A stretch of DNA of 64,000 nucleotides from Nocardioides sp. 503 (GCF_004522095.1 NZ_SPUI01000002.1:1116001-1180000), one strand, 5' to 3'. Shown: positions 26,827 through 35,670, numbered from the stretch's first letter. Numbers and translations: made by a program. The notes: generated by a model not told the origin, from the sequence alone.

Positions 26827-26844
26827 CCGGGACCTTGGTCCCGG
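26827..26844. promoter_or_regulatory. DosR/DevR-like box
   Basis: CCGGGACCTTGGTCCCGG is a perfect 8-bp-arm dyad with a 2-bp centre. Its core GGGACCTTGGTCCC has the spacing and end bases of the DosR consensus GGGACTWWAGTCCC. It lies 73 nt upstream of the PNPOx-USP pair, whose families are classic DosR targets. Control by hypoxia, nitric oxide or redox is inferred. Confidence 0.7.
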
Positions 26845-26853
26845 GAGGACAGC

Positions 26854-26891
26854 GGACGGCCCCCGCACTGGCGAGAGTGCGAGGGCCGTCC
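26854..26891. other. Strong hairpin beside the DosR-like box
   Basis: A 16-bp stem with one mismatch (GGACGGCC ... GGCCGTCC outside, GCACT ... AGTGC inside) and a 6-nt loop. It lies between the tRNA-Leu terminator and the DosR-like box, upstream of the PNPOx promoter. It could be a back-up terminator for the tRNA unit or a second regulator site. Confidence 0.45.
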
Positions 26892-26948
26892 GGCAACGAC
26901 CCTAGCGCCCGCGGACCGGCGGCTCGCACCGGCGTGCGCGCGGGGCCG

Positions 26949-26980
26949 AAATGAAGAAAAGACCCCGTGGAGCCGGGGCC
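26949..26980 (-). terminator. Intrinsic terminator of the tRNA-Leu gene
   Basis: On the minus strand a 7-bp stem (GGCCCCG/CGGGGTC, one G-T pair) with a 6-nt loop is followed by TTTTCTTCATTT. It starts 8 nt after the tRNA 3' end. It is the only terminator seen here with a real U-tract. Confidence 0.85.
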
Positions 26981-26988
26981 TTTCCAGT

Positions 26989-27073
26989 GTCCGAGGGGGG
27001 ACTTGAACCCCCACGCCCTAATACGGGCACTAGCACCTCAAGCTAGCGCGTCTGCCAATTCCGCCACCCGGAC
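26989..27073 (-). tRNA. tRNA-Leu (anticodon GAG)
   Basis: An 85-nt minus-strand cloverleaf. The acceptor is GTCCGGG with CTCGGAC (one G-T pair). The anticodon stem CTAGC/GCTAG encloses loop TTGAGGT, giving anticodon GAG for CUC/CUU codons. A long variable arm (GTGCCCGTATTAGGGCGT) marks a class II tRNA, and the T-arm has GGTTCAAGTCC. CCA is not encoded. TACTGT about 15 nt upstream is a possible -10 box. Confidence 0.95.
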
Positions 27074-27149
27074 GAGTGCGGTGGAACAGTAGCAAAGGCA
27101 GCGCCCCCGCCCCGCATCGGGAGGCACCTGGCAGTGCTTTGATGGGGCC

Positions 27150-28484
27150 ATGAGCACCGATGCCGACAGCACGCCCTACGACCCCTCCGGGGAGGTCGTC
27201 GAGCTGTGCCGTGAGCTGATCCGGATCGACACGAGCAACTACGGCGAGGATGAGGGCCCGGGGGAGCGCAAGGCGGCCGAGTACGTCGCCACGCTGCTCG
27301 ACGAGGTCGGCATCGAGTCCCGCCTCTACGAGTCGACTCCCGGACGCACCTCCGTGGTCGCCCACTGGGGAGGCCCGGCCGACGGCAGCGTCCCGGACCG
27401 CGGCGCCCTGCTCCTGCACGCCCACCTCGACGTGGTGCCCGCGGCCGCCGAGGACTGGCAGGTCCACCCCTTCGCCGGCGAGGTGCAGGACGGCTACGTG
27501 TGGGGTCGCGGCGCGGTCGACATGAAGGACTTCGACGCGATGCTGCTCTCCGTCGTACGGGCGCGCGCCCGGGCCGGCGCCGTCCCGGAGCGGCCCGTCG
27601 TCCTTGCCTTCACCGCCGACGAGGAGGCCGGTGGCCACCACGGGGCGCAGGTGCTGGTGGAGCAGCACGCCGAGGAGTTCGACGGCGTCACCGAGGCGGT
27701 CGGCGAGGTGGGCGGCTTCTCGACCACCATCCGCGGCCAGCGGCTCTACCTCATCGAGGCCGCCGAGAAGGGCATGGCCTGGATGCGGCTGACCGCCCGA
27801 GGACGCGCCGGCCACGGCTCGATGATCAACCGCGAGAACGCCGTCACCGACCTCGCCGCCGCCGTCGCGCGCATCGGCGCCTACGAGTGGCCCGTGCGGC
27901 TGACCCCGACGATGCAGACGCTCCTCGCGGCCGTCGCCGAGCTGGTCGGCACCGAGGCCACGCCCGACAACGCGGAGAGTCTGATCGAGGAGTTCGGCAG
28001 CGCCGCGCGGATGCTGGGCGCGGTCATCCGCAACACCACGAACCCGACGATGCTGGGCGCGGGCTACAAGGTCAACGTCATCCCGACCGAGGCCACCGGG
28101 CACGTCGACGGGCGCTTCCTGCCGGGCTACGAGGACGAGTTCTTCGCGACGCTCGCGGAGCTGTGCGGCGAGCACGTGTCGATCGAGTACGTCTCCAAGC
28201 AGCAGCCGTGGGAGATGCCCTACGAGGGCGCGATCGTCGACACGATGACCCGCGCACTGCTCGCGGAGGACCCGGACGCCATCGTGGCGCCGTACCTGAT
28301 GAGCGGCGGCACCGACGCCAAGCACTTCAACAAGCTGGGGATGACCTCCTACGGCTTCGCGCCGCTGCGGCTGCCCGCCGAGCTCGACTTCACCGCGCTC
28401 TTCCACGGCGTCGACGAGCGGGTGCCGGTGGACGCGCTGGAGTTCGGGGCGCGGGTGTTCGACCGCTTCCTCGGCGAGGCCTGA
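27150..28484 (+). CDS. M20-family metallopeptidase
   Basis: A 444-residue zinc amidohydrolase. Metal-site motifs HAHLDVVPA (about residue 90), GRGAVDMKDFDA and AFTADEEAGGHHGAQ are intact, and a dimerisation domain follows (LTARGRAGHGSMIN). The late TDAKHF supplies another ligand. It belongs to the M20/M25/M40 group that removes acyl or amino-acid groups from small substrates; specificity is unknown. It is followed after 3 bp by a TPR gene, so the two form an operon. Confidence 0.88.
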   Translation: MSTDADSTPYDPSGEVVELCRELIRIDTSNYGEDEGPGERKAAEYVATLLDEVGIESRLYESTPGRTSVVAHWGGPADGSVPDRGALLLHAHLDVVPAAAEDWQVHPFAGEVQDGYVWGRGAVDMKDFDAMLLSVVRARARAGAVPERPVVLAFTADEEAGGHHGAQVLVEQHAEEFDGVTEAVGEVGGFSTTIRGQRLYLIEAAEKGMAWMRLTARGRAGHGSMINRENAVTDLAAAVARIGAYEWPVRLTPTMQTLLAAVAELVGTEATPDNAESLIEEFGSAARMLGAVIRNTTNPTMLGAGYKVNVIPTEATGHVDGRFLPGYEDEFFATLAELCGEHVSIEYVSKQQPWEMPYEGAIVDTMTRALLAEDPDAIVAPYLMSGGTDAKHFNKLGMTSYGFAPLRLPAELDFTALFHGVDERVPVDALEFGARVFDRFLGEA

Positions 28485-28487
28485 GGC

Positions 28488-28886
28488 GTGAGCGAGACAC
28501 CCTGGGAGCACCTGTTCGTCGAGGCGGTCGGCGCCAACGAGGCCGGCGACCCCGAGCGGGCGTTCCGCGGCTTCCTGACCGTGCTCGCCCTCGACGAGGT
28601 GCCCGGCTACGCCAAGTCGCTCGCCAGCACGAACATCGCGACGATGCACCTGCGCTCGCAGCGCGTCGACGAGGCGCTGGAGTGGTACGAGCGCGCCGTG
28701 GACTTCGACCCCGAGGGGGAGTCGGCGGCGGTCGCGCTCGGCGCCAAGGGCATGTCGCTGCACCGCTTGGAGCGCCTCGACGACGCGATCGCGACGTTCG
28801 AGCGGATGCTCGGCCTGCCCGTGCTCCCCGAGCCGCAGCGCCTCGCCGCCGAGCAGCAGCTGCGCGTGCTCCGGGGCGAGGGCTAG
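28488..28886 (+). CDS. Tetratricopeptide-repeat protein
   Basis: A 132-residue helical protein with about three TPR units (for example VDEALEWYERAVDFDPEG and LDDAIATFERMLGLP). No other domain is seen. It starts 3 bp after the M20 stop and probably serves as a protein-interaction partner; its target is unknown. A 7-bp GC hairpin at 28887-28906 follows directly, then a dispersed repeat. Confidence 0.8.
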   Translation: MSETPWEHLFVEAVGANEAGDPERAFRGFLTVLALDEVPGYAKSLASTNIATMHLRSQRVDEALEWYERAVDFDPEGESAAVALGAKGMSLHRLERLDDAIATFERMLGLPVLPEPQRLAAEQQLRVLRGEG

Positions 28887-28911
28887 CGGCGCCGCTGCGG
28901 GCGCCGTAGCC

Positions 28912-28976
28912 CTGCGGTTTGGTCACAGACCGCAGGTTTCGAGGCCGCGGACGTGCGGTTGGTGACCAAACCGCAG
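28912..28976. repeat. Dispersed 65-bp inverted repeat, copy 7
   Basis: Between the convergent TPR and DUF5703 genes. The left arm has the CACAGACCGCA allele; the right arm is canonical. It stands just after the separate hairpin 28887-28906. Confidence 0.92.
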
Positions 28977-29000
28977 GGGTTCGGGGGGCGCGCGGCGGGA

Positions 29001-29219
29001 TCAGGCGGTACGGACCGCGCGGATGATCTTGCGGCGCAGGATGACCCGGCGGGTGCCGTCGGGGGTCATCCGGACCCGGTCGAGCTCCCAGCCGCCGTGC
29101 TCGGCGCGCTCGACGAGCAGCTTCGTGACGACGTTGCGGGGGAACTCCTTCGGGAACGTCACCCGGTCGAACTCCCACTCCACCCCGCGGCCCGGCGCGC
29201 GGCGCTCCTGGCGGCTCAC
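29001..29219 (-). CDS. DUF5703 family protein
   Basis: A 72-residue protein. VEWEFDRVTFPKEFPRNVV at the start and GGWELDRVRMTPDGTRRVIL later match this small actinobacterial family of unknown function. Its GTG overlaps the stop of the aldo/keto reductase gene by four bases (GTGA), so it is translationally coupled to it. No signal or membrane segment is seen. Confidence 0.8.
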   Translation of the reverse strand: MSRQERRAPGRGVEWEFDRVTFPKEFPRNVVTKLLVERAEHGGWELDRVRMTPDGTRRVILRRKIIRAVRTA

Positions 29220-30166
29220 GCCGGCTCCGACACGTCGTCGAGGGCGGCGATGATCTCGGGCGGGAGCTCCTTGTCCTCGAGGGCGAGCGCTCCGCGGAGC
29301 TGGGCGGCGGTGCGCGCGCCGACGATGGGGGAGGTCACGCCCGCGCGGTCGCGCACCCACACCAGCGACACCTCCAGCGGGGTCCAGCCCAGGCCCTCCG
29401 CGGCGCGGGCCACCGCCTCCACGATGCGGCCGCTGCGCTCGTCGAGGTAGGCGCCGACGAACTGCGAGAAGACGGGAGAGGCGCCCCGGGAGTCCGAAGG
29501 CGTCCCGGTGCGGTACTTGCCGGTCAGCACGCCGCGCCCCAGCGGCGACCACGGCAGGACGCCGAGCCCCAGGGCGGCGGCGGCCGGCAGCACCTCGCGC
29601 TCGACTCCGCGGTTGAGCAGGGAGTACTCGACCTGCGTCGACGCCAGCACGGCCCGTCCGGGCACGGCGCGCTGCCAGGTGGCGGCCTGCGCGGTCTGCC
29701 ATCCGGAGTAGTTGGAGATCCCGACGTACGACGTTCGCCCCGAGCTCACCGCGTGGTCGAGCGCCGTGAGCGTCTCCTCGAGCGGGGTCTCGTCGGACCA
29801 GATGTGGACCTGCCACAGGTCGACGTGGTCGACGCCGAGCCGCTTCAGCGAGGCGTCCAGGGCGGTCAGGAGGTGGCCGCGCGCGGTGTTGGTGACGCGC
29901 TCGCCGGACCGACGCGAGATGCCGGCCTTGGTCGCCAGCACGATCTCGTCGCGCGCGACGACGTCCCCGATCAAGGAGCCGACCAGCGACTCGGAGTCGC
30001 CGTCGGTGTAGCCGGCGGCGGTGTCGACCAGGGTCCCGCCCGCCTCGGCGAACGCGATCAGCTGGTCGCGGGCCTCGTGCTCGTCGGTGTCGCGCCCCCA
30101 GGTCATCGTGCCGAGACCCAGGCGTGAGACCCGGAGACCGGTGTGGCCCACTGACCGCTGCTTCAT
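29216..30166 (-). CDS. Aldo/keto reductase
   Basis: A 316-residue NADPH-dependent TIM-barrel oxidoreductase. It has DTAAGYTDGDSESLVG with the active-site Tyr, catalytic Lys in VLATKAG, His in WQVHIWS, and the cofactor-binding TSPIVGARTAAQL near the end. It resembles the YajO/TAS-type subgroup; the substrate is unknown. The ATG at 30166 is given; a GTG two codons upstream (30172) is possible. Confidence 0.88.
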   Translation of the reverse strand: MKQRSVGHTGLRVSRLGLGTMTWGRDTDEHEARDQLIAFAEAGGTLVDTAAGYTDGDSESLVGSLIGDVVARDEIVLATKAGISRRSGERVTNTARGHLLTALDASLKRLGVDHVDLWQVHIWSDETPLEETLTALDHAVSSGRTSYVGISNYSGWQTAQAATWQRAVPGRAVLASTQVEYSLLNRGVEREVLPAAAALGLGVLPWSPLGRGVLTGKYRTGTPSDSRGASPVFSQFVGAYLDERSGRIVEAVARAAEGLGWTPLEVSLVWVRDRAGVTSPIVGARTAAQLRGALALEDKELPPEIIAALDDVSEPA

Positions 30167-30238
30167 GGCCACAAAACTAGTGGGCGCACCCAGGGGGCGG
30201 CGCGGCGGCTCGCCCGGGTGGGCCTAGGCTTCCTGCTC

Positions 30239-31063
30239 GTGTGGGACTACCTCCAGGCCGTCGTGCTGGGCATCATCCAGGGCCTCACGGAGTTCCTCCC
30301 GATCTCCAGCAGCGCCCACCTGCGGATCTTCCCCGAGCTGTTCGGGTGGGGCGACCCGGGGGCGGCGTTCACCGCGGTCATCCAGATCGGCACCGAGCTC
30401 GCGGTGCTCATCTACTTCCGCCACGACATCTGGCGGATCGCGTCCATGTGGACCAGGTCGCTGTTCCGGGCGGAGTACCGCGGCCACCTCGACGCGCGCA
30501 TGGGCTGGTTCATCATCATCGGCTCGCTGCCCATCGTCGTCCTGGGCGTGCTGCTCAAGGACGTGATCGAGCGGGACTTCCGCAACCTGTGGATCATCGG
30601 CACGACGCTCATCGTGCTCGGCATCGTCCTGGGCATCGCCGACCGCGTGGGTGGCACGTCCAAGCAGATCAGGGAGATCACGCTGCGCGACGCCGTGCTC
30701 ATGGGCGCCGCGCAGGCGATGGCGCTGGTCCCCGGCGTCTCCCGGTCGGGCGCGACGCTGTCCATGGGCCGCTTCCTGGGCTACGACCGCGAGGCCGCGA
30801 CCCGCTACGCCTTCCTGCTGGCCATCCCCGCCGTCGTCGGCGCCGGGCTCTTCGAGCTCAAGGAGATCCCACACGGCGACAACACCTACGGCTGGGGTCC
30901 GACCCTCGTGGCCACCGTGGTGTCGTTCGCGGTCGGGTACGCCGCCATCGCGTGGCTGCTGCGCTACGTCAGCACCCGCTCCTACACCCCGTTCGTGCTC
31001 TACCGCGTCGCCCTCGGCGCCGCGGTCCTGATCCTCCTCGGCGCCGGCGTCCTCAGCGCCTGA
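30239..31063 (+). CDS. uppP: Undecaprenyl-diphosphatase (BacA/UppP)
   Basis: A 274-residue membrane enzyme that recycles the lipid carrier of peptidoglycan synthesis and confers bacitracin tolerance. Signature motifs GLTEFLPISSSAHL (about residue 16) and PGVSRSGATLSMGRF are intact, with about eight helices. The GTG at 30239 is chosen: TAGGCT lies 8 nt upstream (30225-30230), indicating a nearly leaderless mRNA. From memory, uppP also lies near mshC in mycobacteria. Confidence 0.95.
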   Translation: MWDYLQAVVLGIIQGLTEFLPISSSAHLRIFPELFGWGDPGAAFTAVIQIGTELAVLIYFRHDIWRIASMWTRSLFRAEYRGHLDARMGWFIIIGSLPIVVLGVLLKDVIERDFRNLWIIGTTLIVLGIVLGIADRVGGTSKQIREITLRDAVLMGAAQAMALVPGVSRSGATLSMGRFLGYDREAATRYAFLLAIPAVVGAGLFELKEIPHGDNTYGWGPTLVATVVSFAVGYAAIAWLLRYVSTRSYTPFVLYRVALGAAVLILLGAGVLSA

Positions 31064-31091
31064 GCGCGGCCGCTCTGTGGCGTCGAAGGAC

Positions 31092-31156
31092 CTGCGGTTT
31101 GGTCACAAACCGCAGCTTCGCGGCCCTCTGACGTGCGGTTGGTGACCAAACCGCAG
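31092..31156. repeat. Dispersed 65-bp inverted repeat, copy 8
   Basis: Between convergent uppP and corA, only 3 nt from the corA stop. The left inner arm has the CACAAACCGCA allele; the right arm is canonical. Confidence 0.92.
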
Positions 31157-31159
31157 GGG

Positions 31160-32140
31160 TCAGAGCCAGCCGGACCGCTTGAAGAACACCCACAGCACCA
31201 GCGACGACAGCGCCATCAGGGCGAGCGCGAACGGGTAGCCGAAGGCCCAGTGCAGCTCGGGCATGTGGTCGAAGTTCATGCCGTAGACGCCGGCGATCAT
31301 CGTGGGGGCCGCGACCAGGCCGACGCCGGCGGAGATCTTGCGCATGTCCTCGTTCTGCTGGACCGAGATCCGGGCGAGGTGGGCCTCGAAGGCGGTCGAG
31401 AGCAGCGAGTCGAGGTTGTCGATGATCTCCGAGGCGCGCACGAGGTGGTCGGCGACGTCGCGGAAGAACGGCGCGGCCTGCTCGTCGATGCCGCTGACCA
31501 CCCCGGAGGCGAAGCGGCGCATCGGCTCGCGCAGGGGGAGCACCGCGCGGCGTACCTCGGCGATCTCCCGCTTGAGCGTGTAGATCCGGACTGAGTCGTT
31601 GGTGCGGGCGGGGGAGAAGACCGACTCCTCCACCTCGTCGACGTCCTCCTCCAGCGAGCTCACCACGTCGGTGTAGGCGTCGACGACGGAGTCGCAGACG
31701 GCGTAGACGACGGCGGAGGGGCCGTGGGTGAGGACCTTCTCGCGCTGCTCGAGGTACTGCCGCGCCGAGTGCAGCTCCCCACCGTGACCGTGGCGGACCG
31801 TGATCACGAAGTCGGCGCCGACGAACATGCTGATCTCGCCGGTCTCGACCGCGTCTTCCTCGTCGACGTACCAGAGGGTCTTCAGGATGAGGAAGAGGCA
31901 GTCGTCGTAGCGCTCCAGCTTGGGCCGCTGGTGTGCCTTGACGGCATCCTCCACCGCGAGCGGGTGCAGCCCGAACGCCGCCGCGACGCGCTCCAGCTCG
32001 TGCTCGTCGGGCTGGTGCAGCCCGACCCAGACGAAGTCCCCCCGCTTCTGCGCCTGGGCCCGCAAGGTGGCGTAGTCCTGTGGCCGGCAGTCGACGGGGA
32101 TCCGCACACCTTCGCGGTACACCGCGCTGTCGACGATCAC
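31160..32140 (-). CDS. corA: CorA-family magnesium/cobalt transporter
   Basis: A 326-residue protein with a large cytoplasmic alpha/beta domain and two C-terminal helices. The YGMNF motif at the pore entrance is intact, and a basic tail ends the protein. It should form a pentameric divalent-cation channel. The GTG start is preceded by TACCGT with a 6-nt gap, so the mRNA is probably leaderless. It is divergent from the phosphomutase gene 32 bp away. Confidence 0.92.
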   Translation of the reverse strand: MIVDSAVYREGVRIPVDCRPQDYATLRAQAQKRGDFVWVGLHQPDEHELERVAAAFGLHPLAVEDAVKAHQRPKLERYDDCLFLILKTLWYVDEEDAVETGEISMFVGADFVITVRHGHGGELHSARQYLEQREKVLTHGPSAVVYAVCDSVVDAYTDVVSSLEEDVDEVEESVFSPARTNDSVRIYTLKREIAEVRRAVLPLREPMRRFASGVVSGIDEQAAPFFRDVADHLVRASEIIDNLDSLLSTAFEAHLARISVQQNEDMRKISAGVGLVAAPTMIAGVYGMNFDHMPELHWAFGYPFALALMALSSLVLWVFFKRSGWL

Positions 32141-32172
32141 GGGCTCACGGTAGCCCCACTACAGTCCCCGAC

Positions 32173-32892
32173 ATGGCAACAGTGATCCTCGTCCGCCACG
32201 GCCGGACGAGCGCCAACGCGAGCGGCACCCTCGCCGGACGGACCCCGGGCGTCAGGCTCGACGACACCGGCACCGAGCAGGCCCGGCGTACGGCGGAGCG
32301 GCTCGCCGTCGTGCCGCTCGCCGGGGTGGTGACCAGCCCGCTCGAGCGCTGCCGGCAGACGGCCAAGATCATCACCGGCGCGCACCCCGCGGCACCGCCC
32401 ACCGTCTCGGAGCGCGGCATCACCGAGTGCGACTACGGCGAGTGGCAGGGCCGGCCGCTCAAGGACCTGGCCAAGGAGAAGCTGTGGTCGGTCGTGCAGA
32501 CCCAGCCCTCGGCCGCCGCCTTCCCCGGCGGGGAGTCGCTGCAGGCCATGCAGGCCCGCTCGGTGGCCGCCGTACGCCGCCACGACGCCGCGATCGAGGC
32601 GGAGCACGGGCCCGGAGCGGTGTGGGTCGCGGTGAGCCACGGCGACATCATCAAGTCGGTCCTGGCCGACGCGCTCGGCATGCACCTGGACCTGTTCCAG
32701 CGGCTGTTCGTGGACCCGGCGTCGGTGTCGATCGTGCGCTACACCGGGACCCGCCCCTACGTGATGGCCTCCAACACCCACGCCGGCGACCTGTCCTGGC
32801 TGGCCGCCCCGCCGCCCAAGAAGGCGCGTCGGCGCAAGGCCGCCGAGGACGCGCCCGTCGGCGGCGGCGCCGGGCCTTCGGTCCGGTCATAG
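32173..32892 (+). CDS. MSMEG_4193-family putative phosphomutase (histidine phosphatase superfamily)
   Basis: A 239-residue protein. RHGRTSAN holds the phosphohistidine (His9), TSPLERCRQTA and the second His in VAVSHGDIIKS complete the site. A basic Pro/Lys-rich tail follows. It is the first gene of a conserved actinobacterial series (phosphomutase, DUF3090, SCO1664 family, MshC). The substrate is unknown; its neighbours suggest an inositol- or mycothiol-linked phosphoester. TACAGT seven bases before the ATG indicates leaderless transcription. Confidence 0.88.
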   Translation: MATVILVRHGRTSANASGTLAGRTPGVRLDDTGTEQARRTAERLAVVPLAGVVTSPLERCRQTAKIITGAHPAAPPTVSERGITECDYGEWQGRPLKDLAKEKLWSVVQTQPSAAAFPGGESLQAMQARSVAAVRRHDAAIEAEHGPGAVWVAVSHGDIIKSVLADALGMHLDLFQRLFVDPASVSIVRYTGTRPYVMASNTHAGDLSWLAAPPPKKARRRKAAEDAPVGGGAGPSVRS

Positions 32893-32902
32893 GGTGGTCG
32901 GC

Positions 32903-33487
32903 ATGCCACCGATCATCCACGGCTTCGACCCGCCCGAGCGCTTCGTCGCGGGCACCGTCGGACCTCCGGGGTCGCGGACCTTCTTCCTCCAGGCCCGCAC
33001 GGGCGTGCGCGTGACGAGCGTCTCCCTGGAGAAGCAGCAGGTCGCGGCGCTCGCCGAGCGCGTCGACGAGCTTCTCGACGAGGTGATGTCGAGCGACCAG
33101 ACCGAGGGAGTCATCCCCGCCGTGGCGCCGCTGGGCCTCGAGGACCCGCACCCGCTGGAGCAGCCGATCGAGGAGGAGTTCCGCGCCGGCACGATGACCC
33201 TGTCCTGGGACCCCTCCGACCAGCGGGTCGTGATCGAGGTGTTCCCGTTCACCGAGGCCGCCGTCGTCACCCCCGACCAGCTCGAGGAGGATGTCGACTT
33301 CGAGGAGCCCGAGCCCGACGAGGTGTTCCTGGTCCGCCTCGACGCGGGGCACGCACGGGCGTTCGTGAAGCGCGCCGCGCAGGTGCTGGACGCCGGGCGC
33401 CCCAGCTGCCCCTTCTGCGGCAACCCCATCGACCCCGACGGCCACCTGTGCGTCCGAGCCAACGGCTTCCGCCGGCGGGACCCGTGA
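32903..33487 (+). CDS. DUF3090 family protein
   Basis: A 194-residue protein. Conserved features are GPPGSRTFFLQARTG near residue 20, an acidic middle and a C-terminal Cys cluster CPFCGNPIDPDGHLC that should bind zinc. The function of the family is unknown. The ATG at 32903 follows TAGGGT (32890-32895, overlapping the upstream TAG stop) by seven bases, so an internal leaderless promoter is likely. The next gene overlaps its stop. Confidence 0.88.
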   Translation: MPPIIHGFDPPERFVAGTVGPPGSRTFFLQARTGVRVTSVSLEKQQVAALAERVDELLDEVMSSDQTEGVIPAVAPLGLEDPHPLEQPIEEEFRAGTMTLSWDPSDQRVVIEVFPFTEAAVVTPDQLEEDVDFEEPEPDEVFLVRLDAGHARAFVKRAAQVLDAGRPSCPFCGNPIDPDGHLCVRANGFRRRDP

Positions 33488-34296
33488 CCCACCACCCCGT
33501 GCCCGAGCCCGCCGAAGCCGCGGAGCCCGGTCGCGGACCGGTCGTCGAGCCCGAGGGCGAGCTGACCCTGCAGGGACGCATCATGCCGGCCTCCAACGCG
33601 ACCTTCCTCGGGGAGATCGACGGGGTCAGCGTGGTCTACAAGCCCGTCGCCGGGGAGCGGCCGCTGTGGGACTTCCCCGACGGAGACCTCGCCGGGCGTG
33701 AGGTCGCGGCGTACCTCGTCTCCGAGGTCACCGGCTGGGACGTCGTCCCGCACACGTGGCTGCGAGACGGCCCCCACGGGGTCGGCATGTGCCAGCTGTG
33801 GCAGGAGCCCGACGAGGAGCAGGAGGCCGTGACGCTCGTGGCCGAGGGCGACGTGCCGCCGGGCTGGCGGCACGTCTTCGACGGCCTCGACGGGCGCGAC
33901 CAGGCCGTCTCCCTGATCCACGAGGACACCGAGCAGCTGCGCCGGATGGCCGTCTTCGACGTCGTCGTCAACAACGCCGACCGCAAGGGCGGGCACGTCC
34001 TGGCCATGTCCGACGGGCACCGCTACGGCGTCGACCACGGCATCGCCTTCCACCACGAGCACAAGCTGCGCACGGTCCTGTGGGGCTGGCAGGGCGAGCC
34101 GCTGACCGACGACGAGGAGCAGACCGTGCGCCGGATCCGGGCCAGCCTGGCCGACGGCCTGGCCGACCGGCTGGCCCAGCACCTGACGGACCTCGAGATC
34201 GAGGCGCTGGACCGTCGGTGCCGCCGGCTGCTGGGCACCGGGCGGCTGCCCCGCTCCGGCAACGACTGGCCCTCCATCCCGTGGCCGCCCTTCTGA
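33484..34296 (+). CDS. SCO1664-family kinase-like protein
   Basis: A 270-residue protein with PI3/PI4-kinase-like features: VVYKPVAGERPLWDFP with the candidate ATP-binding Lys, a catalytic loop FDVVVNNADRKGGHVL, and YGVDHGIAFH for metal. These key residues are intact, so it is probably an active kinase; the substrate is unknown. The GTG overlaps the DUF3090 stop (GTGA), showing coupling. It lies 24 bp before mshC, which argues for a role close to mycothiol or inositol metabolism (inference). Confidence 0.85.
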   Translation: MTHHPVPEPAEAAEPGRGPVVEPEGELTLQGRIMPASNATFLGEIDGVSVVYKPVAGERPLWDFPDGDLAGREVAAYLVSEVTGWDVVPHTWLRDGPHGVGMCQLWQEPDEEQEAVTLVAEGDVPPGWRHVFDGLDGRDQAVSLIHEDTEQLRRMAVFDVVVNNADRKGGHVLAMSDGHRYGVDHGIAFHHEHKLRTVLWGWQGEPLTDDEEQTVRRIRASLADGLADRLAQHLTDLEIEALDRRCRRLLGTGRLPRSGNDWPSIPWPPF

Positions 34297-34320
34297 GGGC
34301 CGGCCACTAGGCTGACGCCC

Positions 34321-35559
34321 ATGCGAGCCTGGAGCGCCCCCGAGGTCCCCACCCTGTCCGAGGTGGGCCCGCCCGTGGTGCTGCACGACACCGCCACCGG
34401 CGCCCGCGTGACGACCTCACCCGACGGCGCCGCGCGGCTCTACGTCTGCGGCATCACGCCGTACGACGCCACGCACCTGGGCCACGCGGCGACGTACGTC
34501 GCCTTCGACCTGCTCAACCGCGCCTGGCGCAACGCCGGCCACGAGGTGACCTTCGTGGAGAACGTCACCGACGTGGACGACCCGCTGCTGGAGCGCGCCA
34601 CCAAGGTCAGCGTCGACTGGGTCGAGCTGGCCGAGCGCGAGACCGAGCTGTTCCGCCAGGACATGACCGCGCTGCGGGTGATCCCCCCGGACCACCTCGT
34701 GGGTGCCGTGGAGTCCATCCCGCTCGCCGTCGAGCTCATCCAGCGACTGGAGGCCCTCGGCGCGACGTACACGGTCGACACCGACGTCTACTTCTCGGTG
34801 ACCGCCGACCCGGCGTTCGGGCGCGAGTCCGGCTACGACCGCGACACCATGCTCCGCCTCTTCGGCGAGCGTGGCGGCGACCCCGACCGCGCGGGCAAGC
34901 GCGACCCCCTCGACTGCGTCGTGTGGCGCGGCGAGCGACCGGGGGAGCCGAGCTGGGAGAGCCCGTTCGGGCCGGGGCGCCCCGGCTGGCACATCGAGTG
35001 CGCCGCGATCGCGATGCACCACCTCGGCGGCGCCTTCGACGTCCAGGGCGGCGGCTCCGACCTGGTCTTCCCCCACCACGAGATGTGCGCCGGGCACGCG
35101 CAGGTCGCCGCGGCCGGCACGACGTTCGCCCAGGTCTACTCCCACGCCGGGATGGTCGGCTACGACGGGCAGAAGATGTCCAAGTCGCTCGGCAACCTGG
35201 TCTTCGTCTCGGCCCTGCGCAACAGCGACGTCGACCCGATGGGCATCCGGCTCGCGCTCCTGCGCCATCACTACCGCTCCGACTGGGAGTGGACCGACGC
35301 CGAGCTGTGGGAGTCCGTCGACACCGTCACGTCCTGGCGCAAGGCGCTGTCGCTGGGCGCCGGCGCCCCCGCCGCACCGGTCGTCGCCGAGGTCCTGGCC
35401 GCCCTGGCCGACGACCTGGACGCTCCCCGCGCCACCGCCGCGATCGACGCCTGGGCGGCCGCCACGCTCGGCACCGACGGCCTCGCCGACACCAGCGACC
35501 CCGACGCCGCCGTCACCCTGCTCGCCGTCCTCGACGCCGCGCTCGGCCTGTCGCTCTAG
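34321..35559 (+). CDS. mshC: Cysteine:GlcN-Ins ligase of mycothiol synthesis
   Basis: A 412-residue class I aminoacyl-tRNA-synthetase-like enzyme that joins cysteine to GlcN-inositol in mycothiol synthesis. It has the HIGH-type segment THLGHAATY after [10 protein letters not shown] (residues about 40-55), a zinc/Cys-binding [10 protein letters not shown], and [10 protein letters not shown] near residue 285. The form [16 protein letters not shown] and the short C-terminus distinguish it from CysRS. TAGGCT 7 nt before the ATG indicates leaderless transcription. Confidence 0.93.
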   Translation: MRAWSAPEVPTLSEVGPPVVLHDTATGARVTTSPDGAARLYVCGITPYDATHLGHAATYVAFDLLNRAWRNAGHEVTFVENVTDVDDPLLERATKVSVDWVELAERETELFRQDMTALRVIPPDHLVGAVESIPLAVELIQRLEALGATYTVDTDVYFSVTADPAFGRESGYDRDTMLRLFGERGGDPDRAGKRDPLDCVVWRGERPGEPSWESPFGPGRPGWHIECAAIAMHHLGGAFDVQGGGSDLVFPHHEMCAGHAQVAAAGTTFAQVYSHAGMVGYDGQKMSKSLGNLVFVSALRNSDVDPMGIRLALLRHHYRSDWEWTDAELWESVDTVTSWRKALSLGAGAPAAPVVAEVLAALADDLDAPRATAAIDAWAAATLGTDGLADTSDPDAAVTLLAVLDAALGLSL

Positions 35560-35582
35560 CGCGGCGCGGGCGGTCCCACCCC

Positions 35583-35647
35583 CTGCGGTTTGGTCACAGA
35601 CCGCACGTTTCGGCGCCCCGAACCTGCGGTTGGTGACCAAACCGCAG
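35583..35647. repeat. Dispersed 65-bp inverted repeat, copy 9
   Basis: Between convergent mshC and the PAC2 gene, 23 nt from each stop. The left arm has the CACAGACCGCA allele; the right arm is canonical. The spacer itself folds (TTTCGGCGCCCCGAA). Confidence 0.92.
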
Positions 35648-35670
35648 GGTCGGCGGACCCAGCGGCGCCC

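Noticed and set aside
25385..26929. 514-residue protein made by extending the USP frame upstream
   Set aside because: The extension crosses the PNPOx-like gene in another frame; the USP ATG at 26287 has its own ribosome-binding site.
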